44,375 nt of DNA from a virus. Below, one piece after another: positions 1 to 6,331 of the stretch (position 1 is its first letter; every line of letters starts with the position of its first letter). Made by a program: the position numbers and the translations under genes. The notes below the pieces were generated by a model that saw only the letters and a program-made list of their open reading frames with translations, was not told the origin of the DNA and ran no database searches. The stretch is taken from the IMG/VR virus record IMGVR_UViG_3300012005_000011, positions 1 to 44,375 of that record, one strand, 5' to 3'.

Positions 1-220
1 GATCCATAGCCAAATCTTCAAGGAATACAATGAAATCTCTATTTCCATATTCATGTGCTTCCTTAAACTCTGGGTAGTGATCAACCCAATAATTATACGT
101 AGTGCGTGTGACGCCCCAAATCTGGCACAGCTTAGTGATACTCTTACCATCCATTCTTAGGCCAGCTTTGAGTTGCTTACAATATTTTTTGTTATACTTA
201 TCACCTTTTATTCGCGACAC
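1..220 (-). CDS. terS: Terminase small subunit, N-terminal part (gene crosses the circular join)
   Basis: The frame starts at a GTG at 218-220 and runs off the left edge. Across the 98-bp overlap it continues in frame into the piece ending at 44095, giving one protein of 133 residues. An in-frame stop lies just upstream of the GTG, so the gene cannot start earlier. The N-terminal part contains a helix-turn-helix stretch (SITKLCQIWGVTRTTYNYW) typical of small terminases, which bind the packaging site and load the large subunit. It lies directly before the large terminase and overlaps it by four bases. The 5' end overlaps the upstream holin-like gene by 20 bases. The ribosome binding site is a weak purine-rich run, so the GTG is the likely rather than certain start. 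Confidence 0.8.
   Translation of the reverse strand, partial: MSRIKGDKYNKKYCKQLKAGLRMDGKSITKLCQIWGVTRTTYNYWVDHYPEFKEAHEYGNRDFIVFLEDLAMD
2..99. repeat. Terminal overlap, left copy (circular contig)
   Basis: These 98 bases are identical to 44278-44375 at the other end of the window. Base 1 (g) is the only base that does not continue the match (the other copy has c at 44277), so it is probably a contig-end error. The overlap means the sequence closes into a circle of about 44.28 kb. This fits a circularly permuted or terminally redundant phage genome, or simply an assembler's end overlap; the sequence alone cannot tell which. Confidence 0.95.
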
Positions 221-446
221 TTCTTCTTCTCTCTATAAGTTTAGTAACTGACACTTTGATTTCTGAAATATCCTCTTTCATGTTTTCAAGCATGAGAGTA
301 TTTACCAGTCTTGTTTGTTCAATCATAGAAATGCGTCTACCTAACTCTTCTGTGTATGAATCATGCTGCTTGTATAGCCACACCATAAAGCCTATTAGCG
401 GACTAAGTAAATAGGGGAGCCATCTTATAAGGTCACTACTGTCCAT
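201..446 (-). CDS. Small membrane protein, holin-like (81 aa)
   Basis: I start this at the ATG at 446 (MDSSDLIRWLPYL), preceded by AAGGG, not at the earlier in-frame ATG at 521, which lies inside the upstream gene and lacks a binding site. Residues 8-25 form one hydrophobic helix. The rest is charged and coiled-coil-like (EELGRRISMIEQTRLV... through SVTKLIERRR). One N-terminal membrane segment plus a cytoplasmic coiled coil is common in class III holins, antiholins and XhlA-type lysis proteins. It overlaps the end of the 181-residue holin-like gene by 11 bases, so the two are probably translated together. Function is inferred from topology and neighbours only. Confidence 0.6.
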   Translation of the reverse strand: MDSSDLIRWLPYLLSPLIGFMVWLYKQHDSYTEELGRRISMIEQTRLVNTLMLENMKEDISEIKVSVTKLIERRRSVANKR

Positions 447-981
447 CGTCGCCCTTGTTGTGTTCGGCAAGAGCTTTAGTATAAAGATCCACCTCTGATT
501 GTGACAAATTACCCTTAACACTTCTTAGGGTATCAAAGAACATTTTAGCTGGCAGATTGGCTTTTGCTCTATCGGCAAAGAAGTTTGTAAGACCAGCAAA
601 TACATTTCCTACAGTGTCTGCGGAAACAGAAATCCCCCAAACTGTGAACATAATTACCAAGCATCCCTGTACGTACCAAGGGGGCATCCCAGCTAGGTTA
701 TCAAATACGGCTTTGGATAGAGCTGGGAAAAATATACCCAACATGAAAGGCCCAAACCACATGAAGAATGTAAAGTATTTAAAGGTAGTACCAGTCGACT
801 GTAGCGCTGTAGTAGAAACCACAGCATTAGCCTTTGCAATTTCCGTGGCTGCTGCTAACCTTGCCAACTCTATCTGTAAATTGGCTGCATTTTGTGCTGT
901 AAGCAAGTCATTCTTTTGCTTAAAGAAAGACCCGAACAGGCCCGGTAGTTGTGCTAATAGTGGAATTAATAATGCAAACAT
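436..981 (-). CDS. Putative holin, multi-TM (181 aa)
   Basis: The protein has a hydrophobic N-terminus (MFALLIPLLAQLPGLFGSFF), an amphipathic Ala-rich helix at about 25-55, then two clear membrane helices at about 67-92 and 102-122, ending in a charged tail. This layout resembles the three-TM holins first described in gene transfer agents (GTA_holin_3TM); the match is by pattern, not by search. The start ATG lies immediately after the TAG of the SpeD-like gene, with GAAGG as binding site. It sits upstream of the terminase genes, far from the endolysin at 9381-10046, so the lysis functions would be split between two loci. Confidence 0.6.
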   Translation of the reverse strand: MFALLIPLLAQLPGLFGSFFKQKNDLLTAQNAANLQIELARLAAATEIAKANAVVSTTALQSTGTTFKYFTFFMWFGPFMLGIFFPALSKAVFDNLAGMPPWYVQGCLVIMFTVWGISVSADTVGNVFAGLTNFFADRAKANLPAKMFFDTLRSVKGNLSQSEVDLYTKALAEHNKGDDGQ

Positions 982-1359
982 CTAACCTTCACTCTCTATA
1001 ATATTAAAGTCATAGGCCCTTTCAAGCACCATATACTTATAGTTGCATAGTCCAAAATCTCGTTCAAGTTTCTTGAGCACTAGATCATGTGGCAGGGTAG
1101 AACAGGTGTATAAATCAAATTGAATTAAAGCTGGTGAGGGTTCATCCCACACGTGAATAGCAATATGACTTGTTTCTATTCCAACAATGGCTGTTATGCC
1201 CTTGTTTCCTTCTTTACTAACATAAAAGGACAGAGGCCCCATTATGATTTTCATACCAATCTCATCAACTAGGTCAATTAGCCACTGTTTGATTACTTCT
1301 GTATCTCTAGGTGGGTTGTAACTGGCACCGTTGACCAGTAATTGATTATGCAGTGCCAT
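982..1359 (-). CDS. speD: SpeD-like pyruvoyl-dependent decarboxylase (S-adenosylmethionine decarboxylase family)
   Basis: At 125 residues this matches the usual length of bacterial SpeD. The self-cleavage and active-site region is recognisable: GIETSHIAIHVW has the serine that becomes the pyruvoyl group (S64), preceded by Thr instead of the usual Glu, and the processing histidine five residues on (H69). The catalytic cysteine is in DLYTCS (C86), two residues further than in Thermotoga SpeD. SpeD normally decarboxylates S-adenosylmethionine for spermidine synthesis; some family members have become ornithine or arginine decarboxylases. No SpeE or other polyamine gene is visible, so the substrate is open. 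The start has AAGGGAC at good spacing. It abuts the putative holin (TAG then ATG), so it is in the late minus-strand transcript. Confidence 0.75.
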   Translation of the reverse strand: MALHNQLLVNGASYNPPRDTEVIKQWLIDLVDEIGMKIIMGPLSFYVSKEGNKGITAIVGIETSHIAIHVWDEPSPALIQFDLYTCSTLPHDLVLKKLERDFGLCNYKYMVLERAYDFNIIESEG

Positions 1360-1425
1360 TAGTTTGTCCCTTAAATTATGTTTGCTTTATTTAAAAAGCA
1401 CCTGTCTTAAGAAATACTTTTTAGG

Positions 1426-1503
1426 TTACGCGGGATTTCCGGTTAGTTTGTAGCCGTGAGGGATAGCTCCGCCGCATCCTTCGCACATTAGTTCATCAAC
1501 CAT
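1426..1503 (-). CDS. Micro-ORF, 25-residue protein with CxxC
   Basis: The frame encodes MVDELMCEGCGGAIPHGYKL followed by TGNPA. It has a very good ribosome binding site (AAGGAG, seven bases before the ATG), which is unusual for a chance frame this short. CEGCGG is half of a zinc-ribbon knuckle, so it could be a small zinc-binding or partner-binding peptide. It lies between the large ORF-less structured segment and the SpeD-like gene on the same strand. Downstream, at 1393-1422, there is a weak A/T-rich hairpin with no clear terminator function. Function unknown. Confidence 0.5.
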   Translation of the reverse strand: MVDELMCEGCGGAIPHGYKLTGNPA

Positions 1504-1519
1504 ATTAGTCTCCTTGTAA

Positions 1520-2632
1520 AATTAGTTGGGATGTTTCCGGTGCAACTTATGTACTGGTTGGGACTACTGGGGACGAACCTTGTAGCAGTCCTTTCAAAGA
1601 CCGTTCTTCCTAATACTCCGCACAACCGATGTGTGTCTTATTACATTACATCCCGTCGTTGATGCTGTGCCACGTCTGACACTCCTTAGAGCCTGCATCA
1701 TGCTCATGCCCCGCAGTGTGCATTGTTAAGAGGCAGAGGACAGTTCGCTTAGGTGGTGAGGCTTGCGCTGTATATCGCTTACCAGATAGTCACTCACGGG
1801 CGGTAAATTACCCAACACCTAAACTAGTTTATATCAGGTAACTGATATAAATTTGGAGCGGAGGTACTGACTTAAACAGGCTGGTGTATTGGCTTGGAGG
1901 CTCACCCAGGATTTCCTTCCCCGCATAATTAGTGCCCGCATTTCACGGGCGAGTTGTGTTGTTACCGTCACCAACGTTTGGCTGTCTATCTGTACCTTCT
2001 CTGGTACAGTCCAGATTGACGTTCCTATACAGCCTCTCACTTCTTGCTCGTCCAGTTGATCGCGACATGATTAGGGTATTAAACTGTCCTTTTGTAAACT
2101 ATCCTTAGGCCATCGTTCCCGTGCTAATCATTACCTGTGACCGAGCTTGCTCGGAAACCCGAGCTATTCGTACCAGTGGGGCTGTTTGAAGTCTCTTTCG
2201 AGGACTACCCACATCCACAAGTTTATCTCCAAGTGCTCTCAATTGAGCTATGGTACAAATTCTTTAAATTAGGGTGAGGCTTCCACTCACTCCCCAGACT
2301 GATATCCCCTGCGCCATAGCAGACTTATGGGGTCTTCTGGTCTGCCCGCAATACAAGACAGCTGTCGGGCGGATTGGCTGTCTCATCCAGTTTCTTTCTG
2401 AACTACGGGAATATCTGGTTTCCCGTTGACACCTAGAACTTTTTTAAGATCCTAAGCCGTCACTATATGCCTAAGGGGACATTCTTTTGTGTTGGGGACT
2501 CGAACCCCATACTGGTATAGTTTGACTGGGTGCTATCCAGCTTCTCCCCTATACGTTCACGTTACTAAAGACTTAACCTACTAAGCGGGGCTGTACAACC
2601 CCTCGCGGGAACTTTAGGCCGTAACGTACACA
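1520..2632 (-). ncRNA. Candidate large structured RNA (about 1.1 kb, GOLLD/ROOL-like setting)
   Basis: There is no convincing gene in these 1.1 kb, but many helices. The most 5' one on the minus strand pairs ACGTTACTAAAG (2559-2570) with CTTTAG...TAACGT (2612-2627), 12 bp with one bulge. Others are 2515-2520/2549-2554, 2405-2411/2420-2426, 2274-2278/2286-2290, 2176-2180/2208-2212, 1990-1996/2003-2009 (7 bp) and 1828-1837/1842-1851 (10 bp, four-base loop). Read on the minus strand, 2190-2206 has a GAAA tetraloop and 2494-2508 is a four-bp stem closing a canonical T-loop (TTCGAGT), both hallmarks of folded RNA and both supporting minus-strand transcription. A large ornate RNA beside a phage tRNA gene is the known setting of GOLLD and ROOL RNAs. 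I cannot match the consensus from memory, so the family is a proposal. Ends are approximate. Confidence 0.55.
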
Positions 2633-2637
2633 ATTCT

Positions 2638-2925
2638 TTAAGCTGCTGGAGGAGCTATTGAGGCTTCTACAGGAGCAATTACTTGAGCTGGAGCTGCCAC
2701 TATGACAGCGGGGGCAACAACTGGCGCTGCTGAAACAATAACTGCTGCTGGAAGAACGTCTTGATTCATCCCAAGGGCTTCTTCCAAATACTTCTTAATT
2801 ATACCGGGAGCTAGTTTAGCTACGATATAAGCCTTAATCTTGTCTAATATCATGCTCTTGAAGAACATACCCAATAAAAAGGCATACAAGAATAGCATTG
2901 GTTCCGATAAAATAAAATCTAACAT
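2638..2925 (-). CDS. Single-pass membrane protein with Ala/Val/Pro-rich tail (95 aa)
   Basis: Residues 8-30 (EPMLFLYAFLLGMFFKSMIL) form one membrane helix. A short amphipathic stretch follows, then a low-complexity tail from about residue 58 made almost entirely of Ala, Val, Pro and Ile. The endolysin N-terminus (9381-10046) has a similar Val/Pro-rich linker, which hints at a shared lysis or envelope role, but this is only composition. The binding site is AGAGG. The gene is squeezed between the tRNA and the structured RNA candidate, so it is probably on the same transcript as both. I do not recognise a family. Confidence 0.7.
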   Translation of the reverse strand: MLDFILSEPMLFLYAFLLGMFFKSMILDKIKAYIVAKLAPGIIKKYLEEALGMNQDVLPAAVIVSAAPVVAPAVIVAAPAQVIAPVEASIAPPAA

Positions 2926-2945
2926 TTTAATGCCTCTGTTGTAAT

Positions 2946-3020
2946 TGGTTGCGGGGATACGAATTGCACGTATGACCTAGAGATTATGAGTCTCCCGTTC
3001 TACTACTGAACTACCCCGCG
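2946..3020 (-). tRNA. tRNA-Met(CAT) with initiator-type C1:A72 mismatch
   Basis: A complete cloverleaf can be drawn: acceptor CGCGGGG with CCCCGCA, D stem GTTC/GAAC, anticodon stem GGAGA/TCTCT with loop CTCATAA (anticodon CAT), T stem ATACG/CGTAT, and an encoded 3' CCA; 75 nt in all. The first acceptor pair is C1:A72, which is unpaired. That mismatch is the identity mark of bacterial initiator tRNA. The three G:C pairs at the base of the initiator anticodon stem are absent (the stem is GGAGA/TCTCT), so it is a hybrid. The T-loop has G where U55 is expected. It could serve initiation, elongation, or a non-translational role such as being part of the neighbouring RNA. Confidence 0.9.
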
Positions 3021-3175
3021 AAAAGGGTGCGAGAATTGCACGAACATTGCTGGAACGTACAACTCCCACATAGTGTAGACTTCAATGACTCTGTCAGGAG
3101 GGGGTGTTACGTGATCTAAAAGTCCACTTTTGTAACACGACAAATTTGAGCGTCTACAATTTAAGTTTACCACAG
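3021..3175 (-). other. Structured spacer between regulator gene and tRNA
   Basis: No gene fits here. A strong stem-loop pairs GTGTTAC (3104-3110) with GTAACAC (3132-3138), with an inner AAAAGT/ACTTTT stem (3118-3131). Another possible stem is GTGC/GCAC around 3028-3042. The decamer gaattgcacg here (3034-3043) also occurs in the T arm of the tRNA at 2961-2970, so part of this may be a decayed tRNA arm. There is no T-run after the main hairpin, so it is not a standard terminator. Confidence 0.45.
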
Positions 3176-3802
3176 TTATACACCCTTGTCAAGTACTTTG
3201 CTGGGACGACCTTTAATGCCTGTTTTATCTACTCCCTGTAAAGCACGATATATTGTGCTTTCAGCCATATTATAATCCTCCATAAGCTGTTCTTTTGTCT
3301 TTCCTGCCAAATAATCCTTTACAATGCTGAACTGTTGCCCATTAAACGCAATTACAGGGGCATAGGTGCCATTTAAAATCTTTCGTATAGTACCACTACC
3401 AACATTATACATCGTGGCTAGAACATCAATAGGAATGCCTTCTAACTCATGTTGATTAATAATGTTATCCTCTTCCTCTAGAATTGTCTGGTAGGTGTAG
3501 CGCTTTGTCACCTCTTTTGCTAGTAATTTCTTTCTCACTATCATTTCAAGCATGGTGTCTGCATCCAACCCAAGCAAGAAACAATGGTATTTAAAGGCGT
3601 GGCCTGTAAAATACAGCATATCGTTTAAATCTGCTGCACTCTGCATAATGCCAATGATAAGGCGAAGCTCTGGAAGAGCACCATCACCATTGCTGCTATA
3701 TAACACCTGCTCTATAGCATCCTGAGCACTGTGCCTACAGAATGATGTGATCTCTTCTTGCTCTTCAATTCTGTCTATTGTATACATATCTTGTTTATAC
3801 AT
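3176..3802 (-). CDS. Putative DNA-binding regulator with two helix-turn-helix motifs (208 aa)
   Basis: The C-terminal half has two helix-turn-helix-like segments: PIDVLATMYNVGSGTIRKIL (about 124-143) and KTKEQLMEDYNMAESTIYRA (about 169-188), the second of resolvase/HTH_7 type and followed by GRPSK. The N-terminal half carries a segment (ALPELRL, then LYF, F, H and LLGL at regular spacing) that also appears in the 94-residue protein at 11552-11836. The start has AAAGGAGAG at good spacing, inside the end of the upstream gene. Being the second gene behind the promoter at 4006-4034, with inverted repeats around that promoter, it is the best candidate for the phage's transcription regulator. DNA binding is inferred from motif pattern. 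Confidence 0.7.
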   Translation of the reverse strand: MYKQDMYTIDRIEEQEEITSFCRHSAQDAIEQVLYSSNGDGALPELRLIIGIMQSAADLNDMLYFTGHAFKYHCFLLGLDADTMLEMIVRKKLLAKEVTKRYTYQTILEEEDNIINQHELEGIPIDVLATMYNVGSGTIRKILNGTYAPVIAFNGQQFSIVKDYLAGKTKEQLMEDYNMAESTIYRALQGVDKTGIKGRPSKVLDKGV

Positions 3803-3980
3803 GTTGCTCTCCTTTTAAAGCATCTAAAATATTAGTAATTGCTTCCAAGTATCCAATAGCGTGCATTTTCCCAGGTCTTGGACAAATAGCATACATGGGA
3901 GGTTCAAAGTTATTTATCATCTCCTGTACTATGCCCACTTGTTCCTCAAGTTCTGTTCGTAACTCTTGTATAGTTATCAT
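3795..3980 (-). CDS. Small unknown protein, first gene of the minus-strand early unit (61 aa)
   Basis: I take the ATG at 3980 (MITIQELRTELEEQVG) as start; the open frame extends further upstream, but only through the promoter and operator. The protein is acidic, predicted helical, with a CPRPGK turn in the middle. The last codons overlap the next gene by eight bases and contain that gene's ribosome binding site, so the two are translationally coupled. No family recognised; its position suggests an accessory or anti-regulator role. Confidence 0.65.
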   Translation of the reverse strand: MITIQELRTELEEQVGIVQEMINNFEPPMYAICPRPGKMHAIGYLEAITNILDALKGEQHV

Positions 3981-4005
3981 AATGTTTCTTCTGTTGTGTA
4001 ATGTT

Positions 4006-4034
4006 ATTATATCGTAAAACATTACACGTGTAAA
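4006..4034 (-). promoter_or_regulatory. Minus-strand sigma70-type promoter with overlapping operators
   Basis: On the minus strand, TTTACA (4029-4034) and TATAAT (4006-4011) are separated by exactly 17 bases. The -35 overlaps a perfect 12-bp palindrome, TTACACGTGTAA (4022-4033). Perfect 10-bp inverted arms GTGTAATGTT (3996-4005) and AACATTACAC (4018-4027) flank the -10. Such symmetry over a promoter is what a repressor-binding site looks like. It would drive the two regulator-like genes leftward. Confidence 0.75.
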
Positions 4035-4070
4035 CAATTATTTTTATATTTGTTGGTAATTAATGTTTTC

Positions 4071-4099
4071 TTGACACGGAGGTTTATATATGCTACAAT
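4071..4099 (+). promoter_or_regulatory. Plus-strand sigma70 promoter, divergent from the previous one
   Basis: TTGACA (4071-4076), a 17-base spacer, and TACAAT (4094-4099) make a near-consensus promoter. It fires into the early operon at 4170-5985. The leader carries a six-bp hairpin, CCCACC/GGGTGG (4120-4136), shortly before the first ribosome binding site. It is 37 bases from the oppositely directed -35, so one regulator bound between them could control both. Confidence 0.8.
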
Positions 4100-4169
4100 A
4101 ATTTTAATCCGCCGTGACACCCACCACTTAGGGTGGCACGTGTAGTTGACCTACTTAGGGAGTATAATT

Positions 4170-4586
4170 ATGTATATGGCAGATATAGAGCATTACCCAG
4201 ACTACAAAATAGATGAATATGGTTGTGTTGATTCTTACAGGAAGGGGTATAAGAGGATAAAACCCCAAATGAGTCATGATGGATATTTAAGAATTGATTT
4301 GCGTAATGATACTAATGGCTGTAGAAGATATTTTGTTCATAGGTTAGTGGCTAAAACGTTTATGCCTTACTTTGATAAGGATATGCAGGTGAATCACATA
4401 GATGGTGATAGATTAAATAATCATATTAGTAATTTAGAACTAACTACTGGCAATGATAACAAGAAACATGCTAGAATACTAAGGCAAACACCAATAGAAA
4501 ACAGAATGAGTAAATTACAGGAAGCTAAGAAGTTACAGGAAGAGATTGGTGGAACTATAACTGATTGTTTAAAATGGTTGGGCTAA
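4170..4586 (+). CDS. HNH homing endonuclease with NUMOD4-type N-terminus (138 aa)
   Basis: Residues 4-40 (EHYPDYKIDEYGCVDSYRKG) match the NUMOD4 module that precedes HNH domains. The HNH_3 core follows, with FVHRLVAKTF, then NHIDGDRLNNHISNLELTT carrying the catalytic His and Asn residues. Such proteins cut at or near their own insertion site and spread selfishly in phage genomes. I use the ATG at 4170, which has AGGGAG eight bases upstream; a TTG at 4146 in the same frame lies before that site. It is the first gene after a strong promoter, an odd place for a homing gene unless it is a recent insertion. Confidence 0.85.
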   Translation: MYMADIEHYPDYKIDEYGCVDSYRKGYKRIKPQMSHDGYLRIDLRNDTNGCRRYFVHRLVAKTFMPYFDKDMQVNHIDGDRLNNHISNLELTTGNDNKKHARILRQTPIENRMSKLQEAKKLQEEIGGTITDCLKWLG

Positions 4587-4588
4587 TT

Positions 4589-4810
4589 ATGAAAGGTAGA
4601 GATAGAAGAGGGAACACAGAAGAAGAGATAATGGATTTATTCTTTGTCTGGCTCGACAAGAAGGCACCCCCAGTGCCTTTGTTTGACGAATTGCCAGTGA
4701 AGACATTCAGTGACTTAGTGGTCTATCATATTAGTCCTCTTGATGTTGATAATCATTTTTATGTTGATGAAGTGTTTGCATTGTGGACTGAGAAAGTGTA
4801 CAATAAATAA
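4589..4810 (+). CDS. Small unknown protein (73 aa)
   Basis: The frame begins MKGRDRRGNTEEEIMDLFFV two bases after the HNH gene's stop. It is basic at the start, then acidic with aromatic residues. There is no clear ribosome binding site, so it may be reached by ribosomes finishing the HNH gene. No family recognised. Its place in an early operon of small genes fits host takeover or nuclease-associated roles, but nothing in the sequence shows this. Confidence 0.55.
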   Translation: MKGRDRRGNTEEEIMDLFFVWLDKKAPPVPLFDELPVKTFSDLVVYHISPLDVDNHFYVDEVFALWTEKVYNK

Positions 4811-4828
4811 AACACTAGGAGAACTAAG

Positions 4829-5023
4829 ATGATAACAACACAGAGAGAGCTAGAGTTTGCCACACAGCAAGCTGATATATTGAGGGGTGCTATAGCCCTC
4901 CACGAAAAGACACAGCCCGTTAATGAAAGCAGTCTAAAGGCGTTTGCTAAGGCCTTGCATATGCTTAGTGAGATTGAGGCTGCTATATGCCTATATTCAA
5001 TCAGAAAGGAGAATCTAAAATGA
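4829..5023 (+). CDS. Small helical unknown protein (64 aa)
   Basis: MITTQRELEFATQQADILRG begins after a clear AGGAGAACTAAG site. The sequence is almost entirely predicted helix with one Cys, and looks like a small helical bundle or coiled coil. Its stop overlaps the next start as ATGA, so the two are coupled. Function unknown. Confidence 0.7.
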   Translation: MITTQRELEFATQQADILRGAIALHEKTQPVNESSLKAFAKALHMLSEIEAAICLYSIRKENLK

Positions 5024-5181
5024 ACTCCGACGAAAAGAAAGTTATAGAAGCTATTAGGAATAATCCCCACCAGCTTGTAGTTTCTGGTAAGGGGTCTATT
5101 TCTAGTGTAGCAGAGAAACGTTATAGTTTCTGGCTTGATACAGTGTTTGCTAGAATTGTATCACCTATTAGGGAGCAATAA
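5020..5181 (+). CDS. Small unknown protein (53 aa)
   Basis: I start at MNSDEKKVIEAIRNNPHQLV, which has AAAGGAGAATCTAAA directly upstream. An upstream in-frame ATG at 4987 would put the start before that site. The protein has a helical first half and a short beta-prone second half. It overlaps the previous gene by four bases (ATGA). Function unknown. Confidence 0.65.
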   Translation: MNSDEKKVIEAIRNNPHQLVVSGKGSISSVAEKRYSFWLDTVFARIVSPIREQ

Positions 5182-5183
5182 GC

Positions 5184-5540
5184 ATGAGAGAAATTAAATT
5201 TAGGGTGTGGGATAAAGATAATAATTATATGAATTTGGATCCTAGTTTTGACTACATTGGCCATCAAATTTATATTTCCATGACGCATTATACTGTTATG
5301 CAGTATACAGGACTTAGAGATAAGAATGGAAAAGAGATATATGAGGGTGATGTACTAAAAGATACTTATGACACATTAACTAGAGTGGTTTGGTGGCCTA
5401 ATGGTTGCTGGGCACTTGAAGACGGTGAGTGTTATATGGACGGATGGAGCTATGCGTTTAATCTTGATGCAGATGTCGCGGGTAAAATAATTGTTGGTAA
5501 CATTTATGAAAATCCTGAATTAGTGGAGAAGACATCATGA
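5184..5540 (+). CDS. YopX-family protein (118 aa)
   Basis: The opening MREIKFRVWDKDNNYM, the middle MQYTGLRDKNGKEIYEGD and the end VGNIYENPEL are the standard signature of the YopX family (named after Bacillus phage SPbeta YopX), and the length is typical. The family forms a small beta-rich fold and is common in phage early regions; its biochemical role is not established. It lies in the early operon, and its stop overlaps the next start. Confidence 0.9.
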   Translation: MREIKFRVWDKDNNYMNLDPSFDYIGHQIYISMTHYTVMQYTGLRDKNGKEIYEGDVLKDTYDTLTRVVWWPNGCWALEDGECYMDGWSYAFNLDADVAGKIIVGNIYENPELVEKTS

Positions 5541-5743
5541 AACCTTTTGCTTCTTGGGTGGGAGACATGGAAGGAAAGATATTAGACGCTAGTCATATAG
5601 GGCCTCATACCAATGAGGCTCCTGTTATTGTCCCTAAGGAGCCTAAGGCTTGGCCATTTGTAGAGAACACGGAGAGCTGGACGCCAGAGCGGGAAGCTAC
5701 CTATGAGAAGTGGATGAAAAGGCACGAGGATTTTGAGTATTAA
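5537..5743 (+). CDS. Small unknown protein (68 aa)
   Basis: The frame MKPFASWVGDMEGKILDASH overlaps the end of the YopX gene by four bases (ATGA). It is rich in Pro, Trp and Glu in the second half (KEPKAWPFVENTESWTPERE), suggesting little regular structure. No family recognised. Confidence 0.65.
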   Translation: MKPFASWVGDMEGKILDASHIGPHTNEAPVIVPKEPKAWPFVENTESWTPEREATYEKWMKRHEDFEY

Positions 5744-5781
5744 TCCACTCAAAACAACATTGAATATTAATAGGGGATGTT

Positions 5782-5985
5782 ATGAAGAAATACTTTTCGG
5801 GTAACCAATCACTAGTGCTATATACAAAGGCTACTAGCCTATTAACTAACCTAATAAAGATTGATGAAGAATCCACTACAGATGATAGAACAGCTTGTGC
5901 TAAGTATCTTGCCTATGTACTACAGAGCTTCTATGACGATGGCTACTATGATGGACTAGAAACAGTTACTAAACATTATAAATAA
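5782..5985 (+). CDS. Small unknown protein, last gene of the early plus operon (67 aa)
   Basis: MKKYFSGNQSLVLYTKATSL starts after a GGGGATGTT site. The sequence is helical with an aromatic run near the end (FYDDGYYDG). It is followed within three bases by a strong terminator hairpin, so it ends the operon. No family recognised. Confidence 0.7.
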   Translation: MKKYFSGNQSLVLYTKATSLLTNLIKIDEESTTDDRTACAKYLAYVLQSFYDDGYYDGLETVTKHYK

Positions 5986-5987
5986 AC

Positions 5988-6013
5988 AAAGGCCACAATT
6001 AAGTGGCCTTTTT
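5988..6013. terminator. Bidirectional rho-independent terminator
   Basis: AAAGGCCAC and GTGGCCTTT form a nine-bp stem around the loop AATTAA, with T-runs on both strands. It serves the plus-strand early operon ending at 5985 and the minus-strand membrane-protein gene ending at 6029. The same loop sequence is used in the terminator at 7559-7581. Confidence 0.9.
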
Positions 6014-6028
6014 AATTATCTTCCATTG

Positions 6029-6331
6029 TTAATCTCCTATGCTCATATTGTCCCTAACCTTTAGTTGCCATTGTCTTATGCTTTTCATTCTTAGCACAGT
6101 AAGACCTGTTTTGTAATTATATGTGTGCCTGAATAACAGCTCTCCAATTGCAATCCCACCACCAATGACTAGGGCTACAAACACAGCCCCGTGGGTTATT
6201 GTAATCCCGTGAGCTAATATGTTGCTAGTTACCTCAGCGAGGTCGGCTAATATAGCCACCGTTGCTCCAAATAGAGTTACTTCTACCCTCTCTTTCAACG
6301 CACTATAATGTGCTCTATATACTGTTGTCAT
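6029..6331 (-). CDS. Two-helix membrane protein (100 aa)
   Basis: Hydrophobic segments at about 19-40 (TLFGATVAILADLAEVTSNI) and 45-66 (THGAVFVALVIGGGIAIGEL) predict two membrane helices with a charged C-terminal tail of about 30 residues. The start has AGGGAGAAAAGCC. It is preceded by a long ORF-less leader full of hairpins (6332-6640), so its translation may be controlled by RNA structure. It could be a holin or an envelope-modifying early protein. No family recognised. Confidence 0.7.
   Translation of the reverse strand: MTTVYRAHYSALKERVEVTLFGATVAILADLAEVTSNILAHGITITHGAVFVALVIGGGIAIGELLFRHTYNYKTGLTVLRMKSIRQWQLKVRDNMSIGD

Noticed and set aside
1834-2040. 68-codon minus-strand frame inside the structured RNA candidate
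   Set aside because: GTG start without a convincing binding site, and it crosses three perfect hairpins. Probably chance.
2494-2554. Possible second tRNA with T-loop TTCGAGT
   Set aside because: The T-arm is perfect, but no acceptor stem or CCA can be paired around it. It is better read as a T-loop motif within the larger RNA.
3021-3095. Possible degenerate tRNA sharing gaattgcacg with the tRNA-Met T arm
   Set aside because: The T stem does not pair and no anticodon arm forms; at most a remnant.
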